Shown here piece by piece: positions 1 to 7,839 of a DNA stretch of 64,000 bases (position 1 is the first letter of the stretch; every line of letters begins with the position of its first letter). Origin of the DNA: Marivita sp051251565 (GTDB lineage Bacteria > Pseudomonadota > Alphaproteobacteria > Rhodobacterales > Rhodobacteraceae); the NCBI RefSeq assembly GCF_051251565.1, contig NZ_JBPOFB010000004.1, positions 248,001 to 312,000 of the forward strand, in the 5' to 3' direction. Made by a program: the position numbers and the translations under genes. The notes below the pieces were generated by a model. That model had not been told where the DNA came from. It saw only the letters and a program-made list of their open reading frames with translations, and ran no database searches.

Positions 1-100
1 ACAGAAACCCGTAATCATTATTGGCGCGCTCGATGCCACCTGCCTGTACCGCACCCGCAGCCATGGCAAGCGCGGCCGCGCTCGTCATCAGTCGTTTCAT
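1..100 (-). CDS. FadL/OMPP1-like outer-membrane porin (N-terminus only, cut by window edge)
   Basis: Only the first 33 codons are visible; the gene continues beyond base 1. The reading gives a signal peptide (MKRLMTSAAALAMAAG, then VQA as probable cleavage site) followed by GGIERANNDYGFL. A mature start of the form GGIxRxxxxxxxLF is typical of FadL/OmpP1/TodX long-chain fatty acid porins of Rhodobacterales. A GAGGG ribosome-binding site precedes the ATG at 100. The family assignment rests on the N-terminus alone, so it is an inference; another exported protein remains possible. Confidence 0.55.
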   Translation of the reverse strand, partial: MKRLMTSAAALAMAAGAVQAGGIERANNDYGFL

Positions 101-149
101 TGGACCCTCATCCCTAACTAGTTCGTGTCTCCTCGCGGAATTTGTATCG

Positions 150-178
150 ACACGCAATTTAAACGGTCAATTTTGACC
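150..178 (-). promoter_or_regulatory. Possible promoter and operator of the FadL-like gene
   Basis: A 14-bp inverted repeat, GGTCAA-TT-TTGACC, lies at 165-178, about 65 nt upstream of the FadL-like start. Read on the minus strand, its inner half gives a TTGACC -35-like hexamer at 170-165, with a weak GATACA -10-like element 16 nt further on. A palindrome covering a -35 box is a common repressor layout, but no regulator is identified. Confidence 0.3.
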
Positions 179-219
179 CCACGTCAGCCGAAAGGTTATT
201 CCGCAGCGTCACGGTTTTG

Positions 220-1083
220 TTACGCTCGTGTGATCGCCCAGATGTTGTAGTAATTCGCCCCGAAAATCAGGAGCGCGCCGATCAACACAAACGGGTCGAG
301 AGGTTCTGCGTAAAGCAGCACACCGACAATGGCGATAACCGGCAGGCGGGTAAAATCAATCGGCATGACGATTGTGGCCGGGGCCAGGGACAGGGCTGTT
401 GTCAGGCAGAAATGCGCAACCAATCCCGCCACTGCGATGATCACCACCCATGGCAGGTTGGCGGCTGTGGGCAACGCGATGTCGCCGTCAAATCCGGCGA
501 ACGCCAAGCCCAAAACCGCTTGCATCACGGTTAGGTAGAACAGGATGCAGGTGATGGTTTCGGTGCGCGTCAGCTTGCGGGTGAAAACCGCCGATCCGGC
601 AAAGCCGATGGCCGCCAGCGCCGCCGTGACGAGCCCGATGTGGAAGGTTTCGGGACTGGGGCGGGTGACGACAAGAATACCGACAAAGCCGATAACCGCC
701 GCGATGGCTTGGGATTTGGTCAGGCGTTCGCCCAGAACAAACGGGGCCAGCAACATCACCCACAAGGGTGAGGTAAATTCCAATGCGAACACCTGTGCCA
801 GGGGAATCACCGTGATCGAATAGAACCACAGGTTTTGTCCGGCAAAGTGGCTGATATTGCGGATAAGGTGCAGGCCCAGCTTTTGCGCGCGCACCTCCCG
901 CAGGGTGCCAGCGGCACTGGCGATCGAGACGACGATGACGATGCCGATCAGGCTGCGGAACATCATGATCTCGAACGTATCAAGATCGAGGCTCACAGCG
1001 CGGCCTGCGATCGCCATTGCTGTGAACGACACGATAGCACCGATCATCCAGATGCAGGCGCGGATGGTTGGCGACATGGTCAT
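220..1083 (-). CDS. EamA/DMT-family transporter
   Basis: This 287-residue protein is a polytopic inner-membrane transporter of the drug/metabolite transporter superfamily, with two EamA repeats of about five helices each. The N-terminal repeat (about residues 8-135) contains the AIAGRAV and MFRSLIGI segments, and the second repeat starts near residue 150 (GLVTAALAAIGFAGSAVFTRKL). The substrate cannot be read from sequence. It is the third minus-strand gene after guaA and the SH3 protein, 39 nt downstream of the latter, so it may be the operon's last gene. The in-frame ATG at 1077 is an alternative start; neither has a strong ribosome-binding site. Confidence 0.8.
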   Translation of the reverse strand: MTMSPTIRACIWMIGAIVSFTAMAIAGRAVSLDLDTFEIMMFRSLIGIVIVVSIASAAGTLREVRAQKLGLHLIRNISHFAGQNLWFYSITVIPLAQVFALEFTSPLWVMLLAPFVLGERLTKSQAIAAVIGFVGILVVTRPSPETFHIGLVTAALAAIGFAGSAVFTRKLTRTETITCILFYLTVMQAVLGLAFAGFDGDIALPTAANLPWVVIIAVAGLVAHFCLTTALSLAPATIVMPIDFTRLPVIAIVGVLLYAEPLDPFVLIGALLIFGANYYNIWAITRA

Positions 1084-1122
1084 AGGGGCAGTGCCAGTGG
1101 TGTGGCGTTGGATCGGATCACT

Positions 1123-1740
1123 CTAGTCACGCGGCAACTGGCAACAGCCGGACAGAAACCGCCGTTGGCCCGGCGCGATCATCTGCATGGTGATGGACCA
1201 CGCGTAGGACCGGTCGCTCATACCATCAAAACAGGTCGCACCAGTAAGTGTCGCTTCGATCACGCGGGTGTCTTCGGCTGCGATGGTGACAAGGGCCGGG
1301 CTGCCCAGACGGCCCTCGGCCACTACGATGCTGTCAAAGGCGAAATTTATATCGCCGTCGACGGGGTGCGAATAACGTGCGTCCTCGCCGTAAAGGCCCA
1401 ATGCCCAGAAGGGTTCGGTGCCGCCGCAAATAATCCCCTCGGGGATGTTGGTGTCGCCAAGGGTTGGCACAGCATCGCGGGTCAGGAACCGGGTCGAAAT
1501 CCAGCCGTCGCGTTCGTTCAGTGCGATGCGGGCCCAATTGCCGGTTGCGTCGAATTCAAACGCCTCGATCCGGCGGGCATCATGGGCAAGATCGCCGATA
1601 TCCGCGCTGCGTGCCGAAGGTTCGGCGCGCACATTCAGCACATCGTCCGCGGCAACTCCGATCACACGGTGATAAGTCGGTTCTGCCAGCGCCACGGCTG
1701 GCAGGGCAAGCGTTGCAATAACAAGGCCGGCGCGGATCAT
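1123..1740 (-). CDS. Exported SH3b-domain protein
   Basis: The protein of about 205 residues starts with a signal peptide (MIRAGLVIATLALPAVALA) and carries a bacterial SH3 domain around residues 25-85 with the usual DVLNVRAEPS and GWISTRFL signatures. The C-terminal half has several cysteines (IICGGTEPFW, GATCFDG, LSGCCQ) and resembles COG3650-type predicted membrane or periplasmic proteins. The ATG at 1740 overlaps the guaA stop as ATGA, which favours it over the ATG at 1746 and implies translational coupling to guaA. The role is probably cell-envelope related; no enzymatic function can be assigned. Confidence 0.7.
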   Translation of the reverse strand: MIRAGLVIATLALPAVALAEPTYHRVIGVAADDVLNVRAEPSARSADIGDLAHDARRIEAFEFDATGNWARIALNERDGWISTRFLTRDAVPTLGDTNIPEGIICGGTEPFWALGLYGEDARYSHPVDGDINFAFDSIVVAEGRLGSPALVTIAAEDTRVIEATLTGATCFDGMSDRSYAWSITMQMIAPGQRRFLSGCCQLPRD

Positions 1741-3308
1741 TCCCATTCGATGGTGCCGGGCGGTTTGGACGTGATGTCATAGGTCACGCGGTTGATGCCC
1801 TTGACCTCGTTGATAATGCGGGTGGCGGTCTCGCCAAGGAAATCATGGCTGAACGGGTAGTAATCCGCTGTCATGCCATCGACGCTGTTTACTGCACGCA
1901 GGGCGCAGGCGAAATCATAGGTGCGCCCGTCGCCCATCACGCCGACGGTGCGGACTGGCAGGATTGCCACGAATGCCTGCCAAATCTCGTCATACAGCCC
2001 GTGTTTGCGGATCTGGTCGATATAGACGGCATCGGCCTTGCGCAGGATTTCAAGTTTTTCGCGGGTGATCTCGCCGGGACATCGGATGGCAAGTCCGGGG
2101 CCGGGGAACGGGTGACGTCCGATGAAGCTGTCGGGCAAGCCCAATTCGCGGCCTAATTCGCGCACTTCGTCCTTGAACAGCTCGCGTAGCGGTTCGACCA
2201 GTTTGAGGCCCATCTTTTCGGGTAGGCCCCCAACATTGTGGTGGCTCTTGATCGTGACGGACGGACCGCCACTAAAGCTGACGCTTTCGATCACGTCGGG
2301 GTAAAGTGTCCCTTGGGCAAGAAATTCCGCACCGTCGATGTCATTGGCGTATTTCTGGAACACGTCAATGAACAGGCGGCCAATGATCTTTCTTTTGGTT
2401 TCCGGGTCACTTACGCCGTCAAGCTCACCCAAGAACAGCTCTTGTTCCTGTGCGTGGATGACTTGCAAATTCATGTGGTCACGGAACATGGCGACCACTT
2501 CGTCGGCCTCGTTCAGGCGCAAAAGCCCGTGGTCGACAAACACACATGTCAGCTGATCGCCGATCGCCTCATGCAGCAAGGCTGCCGCAACCGAGCTGTC
2601 AACGCCGCCGGACAGGGCGCAGATGACCCGTTTGTCGCCGACCTGATCCTTGATCTTGCGGATCGCCTCTTCGCGGTAGGCGTCCATCGTCCAGTCGCCC
2701 TTGAACCCGGCCAGTTGCACAAAGTTCTGATAGAGCGTTTTGCCATTAGGAGTGTGGTGCACTTCGGGGTGGAACTGCACCGCGTAGAAATGGCGCGACC
2801 GGTCTGCGGTGATGGCAAAAGGCGCACCGGGCGAGGTGCCCAAAACTTCAAAATCAGGCGCGATTTCAGAGACATGGTCGCCGTGGCTCATCCAAACCTG
2901 TTCGCGGCCAGACCCGTCCATGAACCAGCCGTGCAGCAGGGCATCACGGGTCTCAGAAGGCGTGACATAGGCGCGGCCAAATTCTGCCGTGGCGTGTTCG
3001 CCCGCTTCGACCTTGCCACCCAGATCATGCATCATGACCTGCTGGCCGTAGCAGATGCCAAGGATCGGAACACCCAACGTGTAGGCCGCTTTGGGCGGGC
3101 GCGGTGAGCCGTCGCGCATCACACTGTCGGGGCCACCCGAAAAGATGATGGCCTTGGGCGCAAAGTCGGTCAGAAACGCATCCGTCACGTTTTGATAGGG
3201 ATGAATTTCGCAATAGACATTCAGCTCGCGCAGACGGCGCGCAATAAGCTGCGTCACCTGGCTGCCGAAGTCGATGATAAGAAGGCGGTCGTGTTCTGAT
3301 GTGCTCAT
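1737..3308 (-). CDS. guaA: GMP synthase (glutamine-hydrolysing)
   Basis: GuaA amidates XMP to GMP using ATP and glutamine, the last step of de novo GMP synthesis in the cytosol. The 523-residue length is standard. The N-terminal class I glutamine amidotransferase domain has the nucleophile Cys86 in GICYGQQ and the FHPEVHH motif. The ATP-pyrophosphatase domain has the SGGVDSS P-loop near residue 235, and the C-terminal dimerisation domain ends in KPPGTIEWE, the conserved GuaA terminus. An AGGAG ribosome-binding site precedes the ATG at 3308. Confidence 0.97.
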   Translation of the reverse strand: MSTSEHDRLLIIDFGSQVTQLIARRLRELNVYCEIHPYQNVTDAFLTDFAPKAIIFSGGPDSVMRDGSPRPPKAAYTLGVPILGICYGQQVMMHDLGGKVEAGEHATAEFGRAYVTPSETRDALLHGWFMDGSGREQVWMSHGDHVSEIAPDFEVLGTSPGAPFAITADRSRHFYAVQFHPEVHHTPNGKTLYQNFVQLAGFKGDWTMDAYREEAIRKIKDQVGDKRVICALSGGVDSSVAAALLHEAIGDQLTCVFVDHGLLRLNEADEVVAMFRDHMNLQVIHAQEQELFLGELDGVSDPETKRKIIGRLFIDVFQKYANDIDGAEFLAQGTLYPDVIESVSFSGGPSVTIKSHHNVGGLPEKMGLKLVEPLRELFKDEVRELGRELGLPDSFIGRHPFPGPGLAIRCPGEITREKLEILRKADAVYIDQIRKHGLYDEIWQAFVAILPVRTVGVMGDGRTYDFACALRAVNSVDGMTADYYPFSHDFLGETATRIINEVKGINRVTYDITSKPPGTIEWE

Positions 3309-3512
3309 GGCTCCTGATAGGCAGAGCTATGGAAAATGGCAATATTCCCGATGCGCCTGATTCAGGTTGTGCGCCAAGAGGGCTTAGGGGACGGAATGTC
3401 GCTTTCGCAACGCACAGGACGTAATCCGTCGCTGGTGCGCCACGATCACACTTTATGCAGAGGCCACCGGACGCTGGGCCGGGCTATACTTGAATCCGCA
3501 CGGAGTTGAATC

Positions 3513-5060
3513 ATGGCAGAGGCAGACACACGCAGACGGACCCGTGGGAGCGGCGGCGGCGCGGCGCGACGGGCTGAACGCACGGCGGTTTCTGTCGAAA
3601 CGGCGCGGTATATCGAACGCAACATCCCGAATTTCGAGATTCTGAACGAAGAAGCGCTCGAGATCATCGAGACCAATGCCGAAACGATTCTCGAAGAGAT
3701 CGGCGTTGCTTTCGTGAACAACCCCGCGGCGCTGGAGCGCTGGCGCGAGGCCGGGGCCGATGTCATGGGCGAACGCGTGCGCATTCCGCGCGGTCTGGCG
3801 CGCAAACTGTGCAGCACGGCTCCGTCCAGGATCATCCAGCACGCGCGCAACCCCGAACGGGCGGTTGAAATCGGTGGGCGCAGTCTTGTGTTGGCACCCG
3901 TCTACGGCCCGCCTTTTGTGCATGATGCCATGGGGGGACGCCGCTATGCGACGATGGCGGATTTCGAAAAATTCGTAAAGCTGGGCTACATGTCCAAATG
4001 GCTGCACCATTCGGGCGGCACCGTGTGCGAACCCACCGACATTCCCGTCAACAAACGTCACCTTGATATGTTGATGGCGCATATGACGCTGAGCGATAAG
4101 CCGTTCATGGGGTCGGTGACCGAACCCAGCCGCGCGCAAGACAGCGTTGAGATGTGCGAGATCCTGTTCGGCAAAGAGTTCGTGCAGACCAACACCGTGA
4201 TGACATCGCTCATCAATATCAATTCTCCGATGACGTTCGATGATGTGATGATGGGTGCCTTGGAAGTGTACGCGCAAAACAATCAGGCCTGCATTGTCAG
4301 CCCGTTTATCGTTGGCGGCGCAATGGCACCGGTGTCGGTCATGGGCACGTTGACCCAGGTGTTGGCCGAAGTGATGGCCGGGATTGCCTACAGCCAATTG
4401 GTGCGACCGGGCGCGCCGGTGATTTTCGGGGCCTTTGTGACCTCGATCGACATGAATTCAGGCGCGCCGACCTTTGGCACGCCCGAGGCCAGCCAGATCA
4501 CCTATGGGGCCGGGCAGTTGGCCCGTCGCATGAACCTCCCATACCGTTCTGCGGGAAGCTTTACCGGATCGAAACTGCCCGATGCGCAGGCCGCTTATGA
4601 AACCGCCAACAGCCTCAACATGGGACTTTTGTCCGGTGTGAACTTTATGTTGCACGCCTGCGGATGGCTCGAAGGCGGACTTGTCGCGTCGTTCGAGAAA
4701 TTCGTCATGGACGCCGACCAGCTTGGCGCGCTGCACAAGATGGCGCAGGGCATTGCCACCGATGAAGACGCGCAGGCCATGGGTGCGATTGCCGAAGTGG
4801 GCCCCGGCGGGCATTACCTTGGCTGCGCGCACACGCAGGCGAATTTCAAATCGGCCTTCTGGCGCTCCGAAGTGTTCGACTTCAAACCGTACGAAACATG
4901 GTCCGAAGAAGGCGCACGCGACACGATGGCGCTGGCAACAGAACGGGTGCAACGCCTGATCGACACCTATCAGCAGCCTGCGCTCGACCCTGGCATTCAC
5001 GAGGCCCTGACAGAATATGTCAGCAAGAAAAAGGCCTCTATGCCCGACGCCTTCATGTAA
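3513..5060 (+). CDS. Trimethylamine methyltransferase (MttB) family protein, non-pyrrolysine type
   Basis: The 515-residue protein matches the MttB superfamily of TIM-barrel methyltransferases along its length (LNEEALEIIETNAETILEEIGV near the N-terminus, GPPFVHDAMGGRRYAT, EVGPGGHYLG near the C-terminus). Pyrrolysine-type members carry an in-frame UAG; this ORF has none, so it belongs to the large non-Pyl clade, some members of which demethylate glycine betaine or related quaternary amines by passing methyl groups to a corrinoid protein. No corrinoid protein, RamA activator or methyltransferase II is seen nearby, so the partner must be elsewhere. The Arg-rich N-terminus (residues 6-22) is disordered-looking. 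The substrate is unknown. Confidence 0.88.
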   Translation: MAEADTRRRTRGSGGGAARRAERTAVSVETARYIERNIPNFEILNEEALEIIETNAETILEEIGVAFVNNPAALERWREAGADVMGERVRIPRGLARKLCSTAPSRIIQHARNPERAVEIGGRSLVLAPVYGPPFVHDAMGGRRYATMADFEKFVKLGYMSKWLHHSGGTVCEPTDIPVNKRHLDMLMAHMTLSDKPFMGSVTEPSRAQDSVEMCEILFGKEFVQTNTVMTSLININSPMTFDDVMMGALEVYAQNNQACIVSPFIVGGAMAPVSVMGTLTQVLAEVMAGIAYSQLVRPGAPVIFGAFVTSIDMNSGAPTFGTPEASQITYGAGQLARRMNLPYRSAGSFTGSKLPDAQAAYETANSLNMGLLSGVNFMLHACGWLEGGLVASFEKFVMDADQLGALHKMAQGIATDEDAQAMGAIAEVGPGGHYLGCAHTQANFKSAFWRSEVFDFKPYETWSEEGARDTMALATERVQRLIDTYQQPALDPGIHEALTEYVSKKKASMPDAFM

Positions 5061-5364
5061 GGAGGTCCGGGCTTTCTGCGGCGGATTGCGCGCGCAGGAT
5101 TTGGGCTTCTCCCATTACCGCGGTGAGCAGATCAACATGGGCGGCGATGCTGTAACAGGCGTCGCCGCTTTCGCGTTGTTCATTCATTTCGGATTCGAGC
5201 GACATCAGTTTCATCAGCGCAGGCCCTGTGCGCAGCGTCACGCCATAGCCCAAAAGGCGGGGCAAACGGGCCTCGCGCCGGTAGCTTTGTGCGCCGATAC
5301 GGGCCGCACGGATCAACAGGCGTGGACGCCGCAGGCCGGACAATTGGGTCAGTAGGTCTTGCAT
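5053..5364 (-). CDS. DUF6477 family protein
   Basis: This 103-residue protein begins MQDLLTQLSGLRRPRLLIRAARIG and resembles the small DUF6477 family known mainly from Rhodobacterales; the family name is from memory. The ATG at 5364 is preceded by a GAGGGG ribosome-binding site, so it is preferred over the upstream in-frame start at 5421. It is helical, rich in Arg and Leu, with no signal peptide or metal-binding motif. Its stop overlaps the 3' end of the convergent MttB gene by 8 nt. Function unknown. Confidence 0.7.
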   Translation of the reverse strand: MQDLLTQLSGLRRPRLLIRAARIGAQSYRREARLPRLLGYGVTLRTGPALMKLMSLESEMNEQRESGDACYSIAAHVDLLTAVMGEAQILRAQSAAESPDLLT

Positions 5365-5557
5365 GTTTATCCCCTCGTGAATGGATGGGTTGCCCCATCG
5401 AGCCGACTCACCATTGCACAACCTGAGGGTGTGTTGCGCGGAGCGAGCATCTGCGAACGGTGGCGTTTAAATTTGTTTACGAATTGGAAACAGAAACTTG
5501 GGTGTCGTCGAAAGTTAACAAATCAGAAACAAATGCAATCCTAGGTTGATCACCGTC

Positions 5558-5566
5558 TGTGGATAA
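5558..5566 (-). promoter_or_regulatory. DnaA box (perfect 9-mer, isolated)
   Basis: The sequence TGTGGATAA is the reverse complement of the DnaA consensus TTATCCACA. It lies 42 nt before the start of the DUF6456 gene, in the divergent region between that gene and DUF6477. A single 9-mer can occur by chance; it is listed because similar boxes recur upstream of nrdJ. Confidence 0.3.
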
Positions 5567-5607
5567 ACCTGGGGGTAATTCTGACAGATTTCTTATGGGG
5601 GAACTCA

Positions 5608-6648
5608 ATGACTGACCTGCACAATGTCCAGACCATGCGCGCGCCAGATGCGCTTTTGCCCGAGGCGGCGCGCCGGTATCTTGCCCATACTGCGCAAGGC
5701 CGACCGATCCGCGAAATCGCACGCGAGGCGGGATGCCATGCCTCGACGGTGCTGCGCCAGGTGCGCAAACTTGAAACCCTGCGCGACGATCCGATAGTCG
5801 ACCGTGCGCTCAGCGATCATGTGGTGCGCAATACGGCGTCAGACCATGCAAAGCTGCGGATGGATGATCTGACCGACGCGCTGCGTTTGTTGTGCCAGCA
5901 CAGGGCCATGCTGTTGTACCGGCCTGATCTTGCGCACCCGGCCATCGTCAAGACAGTGGGCGAAGGGGATATGGTTGTGCTTGGCGCGATTGATCTTGAT
6001 CTGGCAGCGGCCTTGATTTTGCGCAATTGGATCACCCAAGAAGGCGGCACATCGGTGCAACGCTACCGGGTCACCGAAGAGGGCCGGGGCGCACTGCCCC
6101 GGCTTGTGGCGGCGAGGGATGTGCGGGCGGTGCGCCAGTTTGGCAACGGTCCCTCTGGCAACAAAGAAATCGGCCCAGACCGCAGGTCACGGGATCGTTC
6201 GCTGTCCACAGGGCCGGGGTTTGAAAGCCCGCTTTCGGCACTGGCGCGGCGGCGTGGCCCGGATGGGCGTCCGTTTCTGCCAACGGAATTCGTTGCGGCG
6301 GGGGATCGTTTGCACGAAGACTACGCCATCGCCGGGTTTGACAGCACGGATCTGCTGGGCTGGGAGTGTTCGGACGCGTTGCACAACCTTTATGACCGGG
6401 CCACAGCCATCCCCGATCCCCGCAAAGGCGAAGCGTTCACAAGAACGCTGGATGCGATCCGTGATCTGGGTCCGGGGCTCAGCGAAGTTGTTCTGCGCTG
6501 CTGTTGTCTGCGCGAAGGGCTTGAGGCGACGGAAAAGCGCCTTGGCTGGTCAGCCCGGTCCGGTAAGGTCGTCTTGCGCATCGCGTTGCAGCGCCTGACC
6601 CTGTTTTACGCCCGTAGGCGTGGGCAGGACGGGCTTTTGATCGGCTAG
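5608..6648 (+). CDS. Helix-turn-helix and DUF6456 domain protein
   Basis: The 346-residue protein has an N-terminal helix-turn-helix-like segment (about residues 25-55, IREIAREAGCHASTVLRQVRKL) and a C-terminal DUF6456-like region (about 205-335) beginning LARRRGPDGRPFLPTEFVAAGDRL, a form I recall from alphaproteobacterial proteins. The middle (about 165-205) is low in predicted structure. A GGGGGAA ribosome-binding site precedes the ATG. It is probably a DNA-binding regulator, but no target is known. It lies on the same strand as the small ORF and lipA that follow. Confidence 0.72.
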   Translation: MTDLHNVQTMRAPDALLPEAARRYLAHTAQGRPIREIAREAGCHASTVLRQVRKLETLRDDPIVDRALSDHVVRNTASDHAKLRMDDLTDALRLLCQHRAMLLYRPDLAHPAIVKTVGEGDMVVLGAIDLDLAAALILRNWITQEGGTSVQRYRVTEEGRGALPRLVAARDVRAVRQFGNGPSGNKEIGPDRRSRDRSLSTGPGFESPLSALARRRGPDGRPFLPTEFVAAGDRLHEDYAIAGFDSTDLLGWECSDALHNLYDRATAIPDPRKGEAFTRTLDAIRDLGPGLSEVVLRCCCLREGLEATEKRLGWSARSGKVVLRIALQRLTLFYARRRGQDGLLIG

Positions 6649-6717
6649 ACCGGTTTTGACCTTCGGGTGGACAGCAGTCAGGCGGGCAGGCGGATTGGAC
6701 GGTCCGTAGAGGGTGGT

Positions 6718-6790
6718 GCAGGAGGTACTCTTTATGTTTGGGAATTTGAAAGCCGCATCGCAGCTATGCAACACTGGTACTACCTCCTGC
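6718..6790 (+). promoter_or_regulatory. Hairpin locking the ribosome-binding site of the 19-codon ORF
   Basis: A perfect 10-nt inverted repeat (GCAGGAGGTA at 6718-6727 and TACCTCCTGC at 6781-6790) encloses a 53-nt loop. The left arm contains a full AGGAGGT Shine-Dalgarno sequence and the right arm is the last codons of the ORF it serves. There is no T-run after the right arm, so it is not a simple terminator. The arrangement would hide the ribosome-binding site until a ribosome or another factor opens the stem. Confidence 0.5.
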
Positions 6791-6793
6791 TGA
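6734..6793 (+). CDS. Putative 19-residue peptide upstream of lipA
   Basis: The frame ATG(6734) to TGA(6793) encodes MFGNLKAASQLCNTGTTSC. It is preceded by AGGAGGT at an ideal 6-nt spacing, the best ribosome-binding site in this part of the window, and it ends 46 nt before lipA. The peptide has two Cys residues seven apart, with Thr and Ser between them. It may be a leader peptide controlling lipA, or a short functional or modified peptide. No homologue is recognised; chance occurrence is possible, but the strong ribosome-binding site and the hairpin argue against it. Confidence 0.45.
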   Translation: MFGNLKAASQLCNTGTTSC

Positions 6794-6839
6794 GATATAT
6801 GTTAGACCAGAACTCACCTGACAGTGCGGGGAAAAAACG

Positions 6840-7790
6840 TTGCGCGACATCAAGATACCAGAACAACGCCACCCGGAAAAAGCCCACCGCCCGGACAATG
6901 CCCAGCCCAAAAAGCCAAGCTGGATCAGGGTCAAGGCCCCCGGTGGAGAAGGGTATAACGAAACCCGCCGTATCATGCGGGAAAACAAGCTTGTGACCGT
7001 CTGCGAAGAGGCGGGATGCCCCAATGCCGGCGAATGCTGGAGCCAGGGTCACGCCACCATGATGATCATGGGCGATATCTGTACGCGCGGCTGTACCTTT
7101 TGCAACATTGCCACGGGCCGTCCCAACACGCTTGATGCGTTTGAACCGGGCCGCGTGGCGGACGGGGTGCAAAAGCTGGGCTTGAACCACGTCGTGATCA
7201 CGTCTGTGGACCGCGATGATCTTGCCGATGGCGGGGCCGACCACTTTGCTCAGACCATCCGCGCCATTCGGCACCGGTCGCCCAACACCACGATTGAAAT
7301 CCTGACGCCGGATTTCCTGAAATGCGCGCCCGAAGCGCTTGAAACTGTGGTGGCTGCGCGCCCCGATGTGTTCAATCACAACCTCGAAACGGTGCCGGGC
7401 CTCTATCCCGAAGTGCGCCCCGGCGCGCGCTACTTCCACAGCTTGCGTCTGTTGCAGCGGGTCAAGGAAATTGACCCGTCGATCTTTACCAAGTCCGGCA
7501 TCATGGTGGGCTTGGGCGAAGACCGCCAGTCGGTGATGCAGGTCATGGATGACATGCGCGCCGCCGATATCGACTTTCTGACAGTCGGCCAATACCTGCA
7601 ACCGACACCCAAGCATCACGCGGTAGACCGCTTTGTCACGCCCGAGGAATTCGAAGGCTACGAAAAAGCCGCCTATGGCAAGGGGTTCCTGATGGTGTCG
7701 GCAACTCCGCTCACGCGCTCGTCCTACCACGCAGGGGATGATTTTGCTCGCCTGCGCGCGAATCGCGAAGCCAAGCTCGCCAAGGCATAA
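6840..7790 (+). CDS. lipA: Lipoyl synthase
   Basis: LipA is a radical SAM enzyme that inserts two sulfur atoms into octanoyl groups on the E2 subunits of 2-oxoacid dehydrogenases and on GcvH. The 316-residue protein shows the auxiliary cluster cysteines Cys55, Cys60 and Cys66 (CEEAGCPNAGEC), the radical SAM triad Cys81, Cys85 and Cys88 (CTRGCTFC), and the C-terminal RSSYHA motif that supplies the serine ligand of the auxiliary cluster. The start is TTG at 6840 after a GGGGAA ribosome-binding site. lipB is not adjacent. A strong hairpin follows the stop. Confidence 0.96.
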   Translation: MRDIKIPEQRHPEKAHRPDNAQPKKPSWIRVKAPGGEGYNETRRIMRENKLVTVCEEAGCPNAGECWSQGHATMMIMGDICTRGCTFCNIATGRPNTLDAFEPGRVADGVQKLGLNHVVITSVDRDDLADGGADHFAQTIRAIRHRSPNTTIEILTPDFLKCAPEALETVVAARPDVFNHNLETVPGLYPEVRPGARYFHSLRLLQRVKEIDPSIFTKSGIMVGLGEDRQSVMQVMDDMRAADIDFLTVGQYLQPTPKHHAVDRFVTPEEFEGYEKAAYGKGFLMVSATPLTRSSYHAGDDFARLRANREAKLAKA

Positions 7791-7799
7791 TGCACATGG

Positions 7800-7825
7800 C
7801 TTGGGTGCCCTGAGTGGCACCCAAG
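7800..7825. terminator. Bidirectional terminator hairpin between lipA and the cytochrome operon
   Basis: A perfect 10-bp stem (CTTGGGTGCC / GGCACCCAAG) with a 6-nt loop lies 9 nt after the lipA stop and 14 nt before the stop of the convergent cytochrome gene. A TTTT run follows shortly on the plus strand. Confidence 0.7.
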
Positions 7826-7839
7826 TTGGCATCTTTTGG

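Noticed and set aside
3513..5060. Possible pyrrolysine protein
   Set aside because: There is no in-frame UAG in the MttB-like gene, and no pylT or pylS is visible.
6734..6793. RiPP gene cluster with lipA as modifying enzyme
   Set aside because: The radical SAM protein next to the small ORF is a canonical lipoyl synthase with all three auxiliary cysteines and the RSSYHA motif, so it is not a peptide-modifying enzyme. The small ORF itself is kept as a finding.
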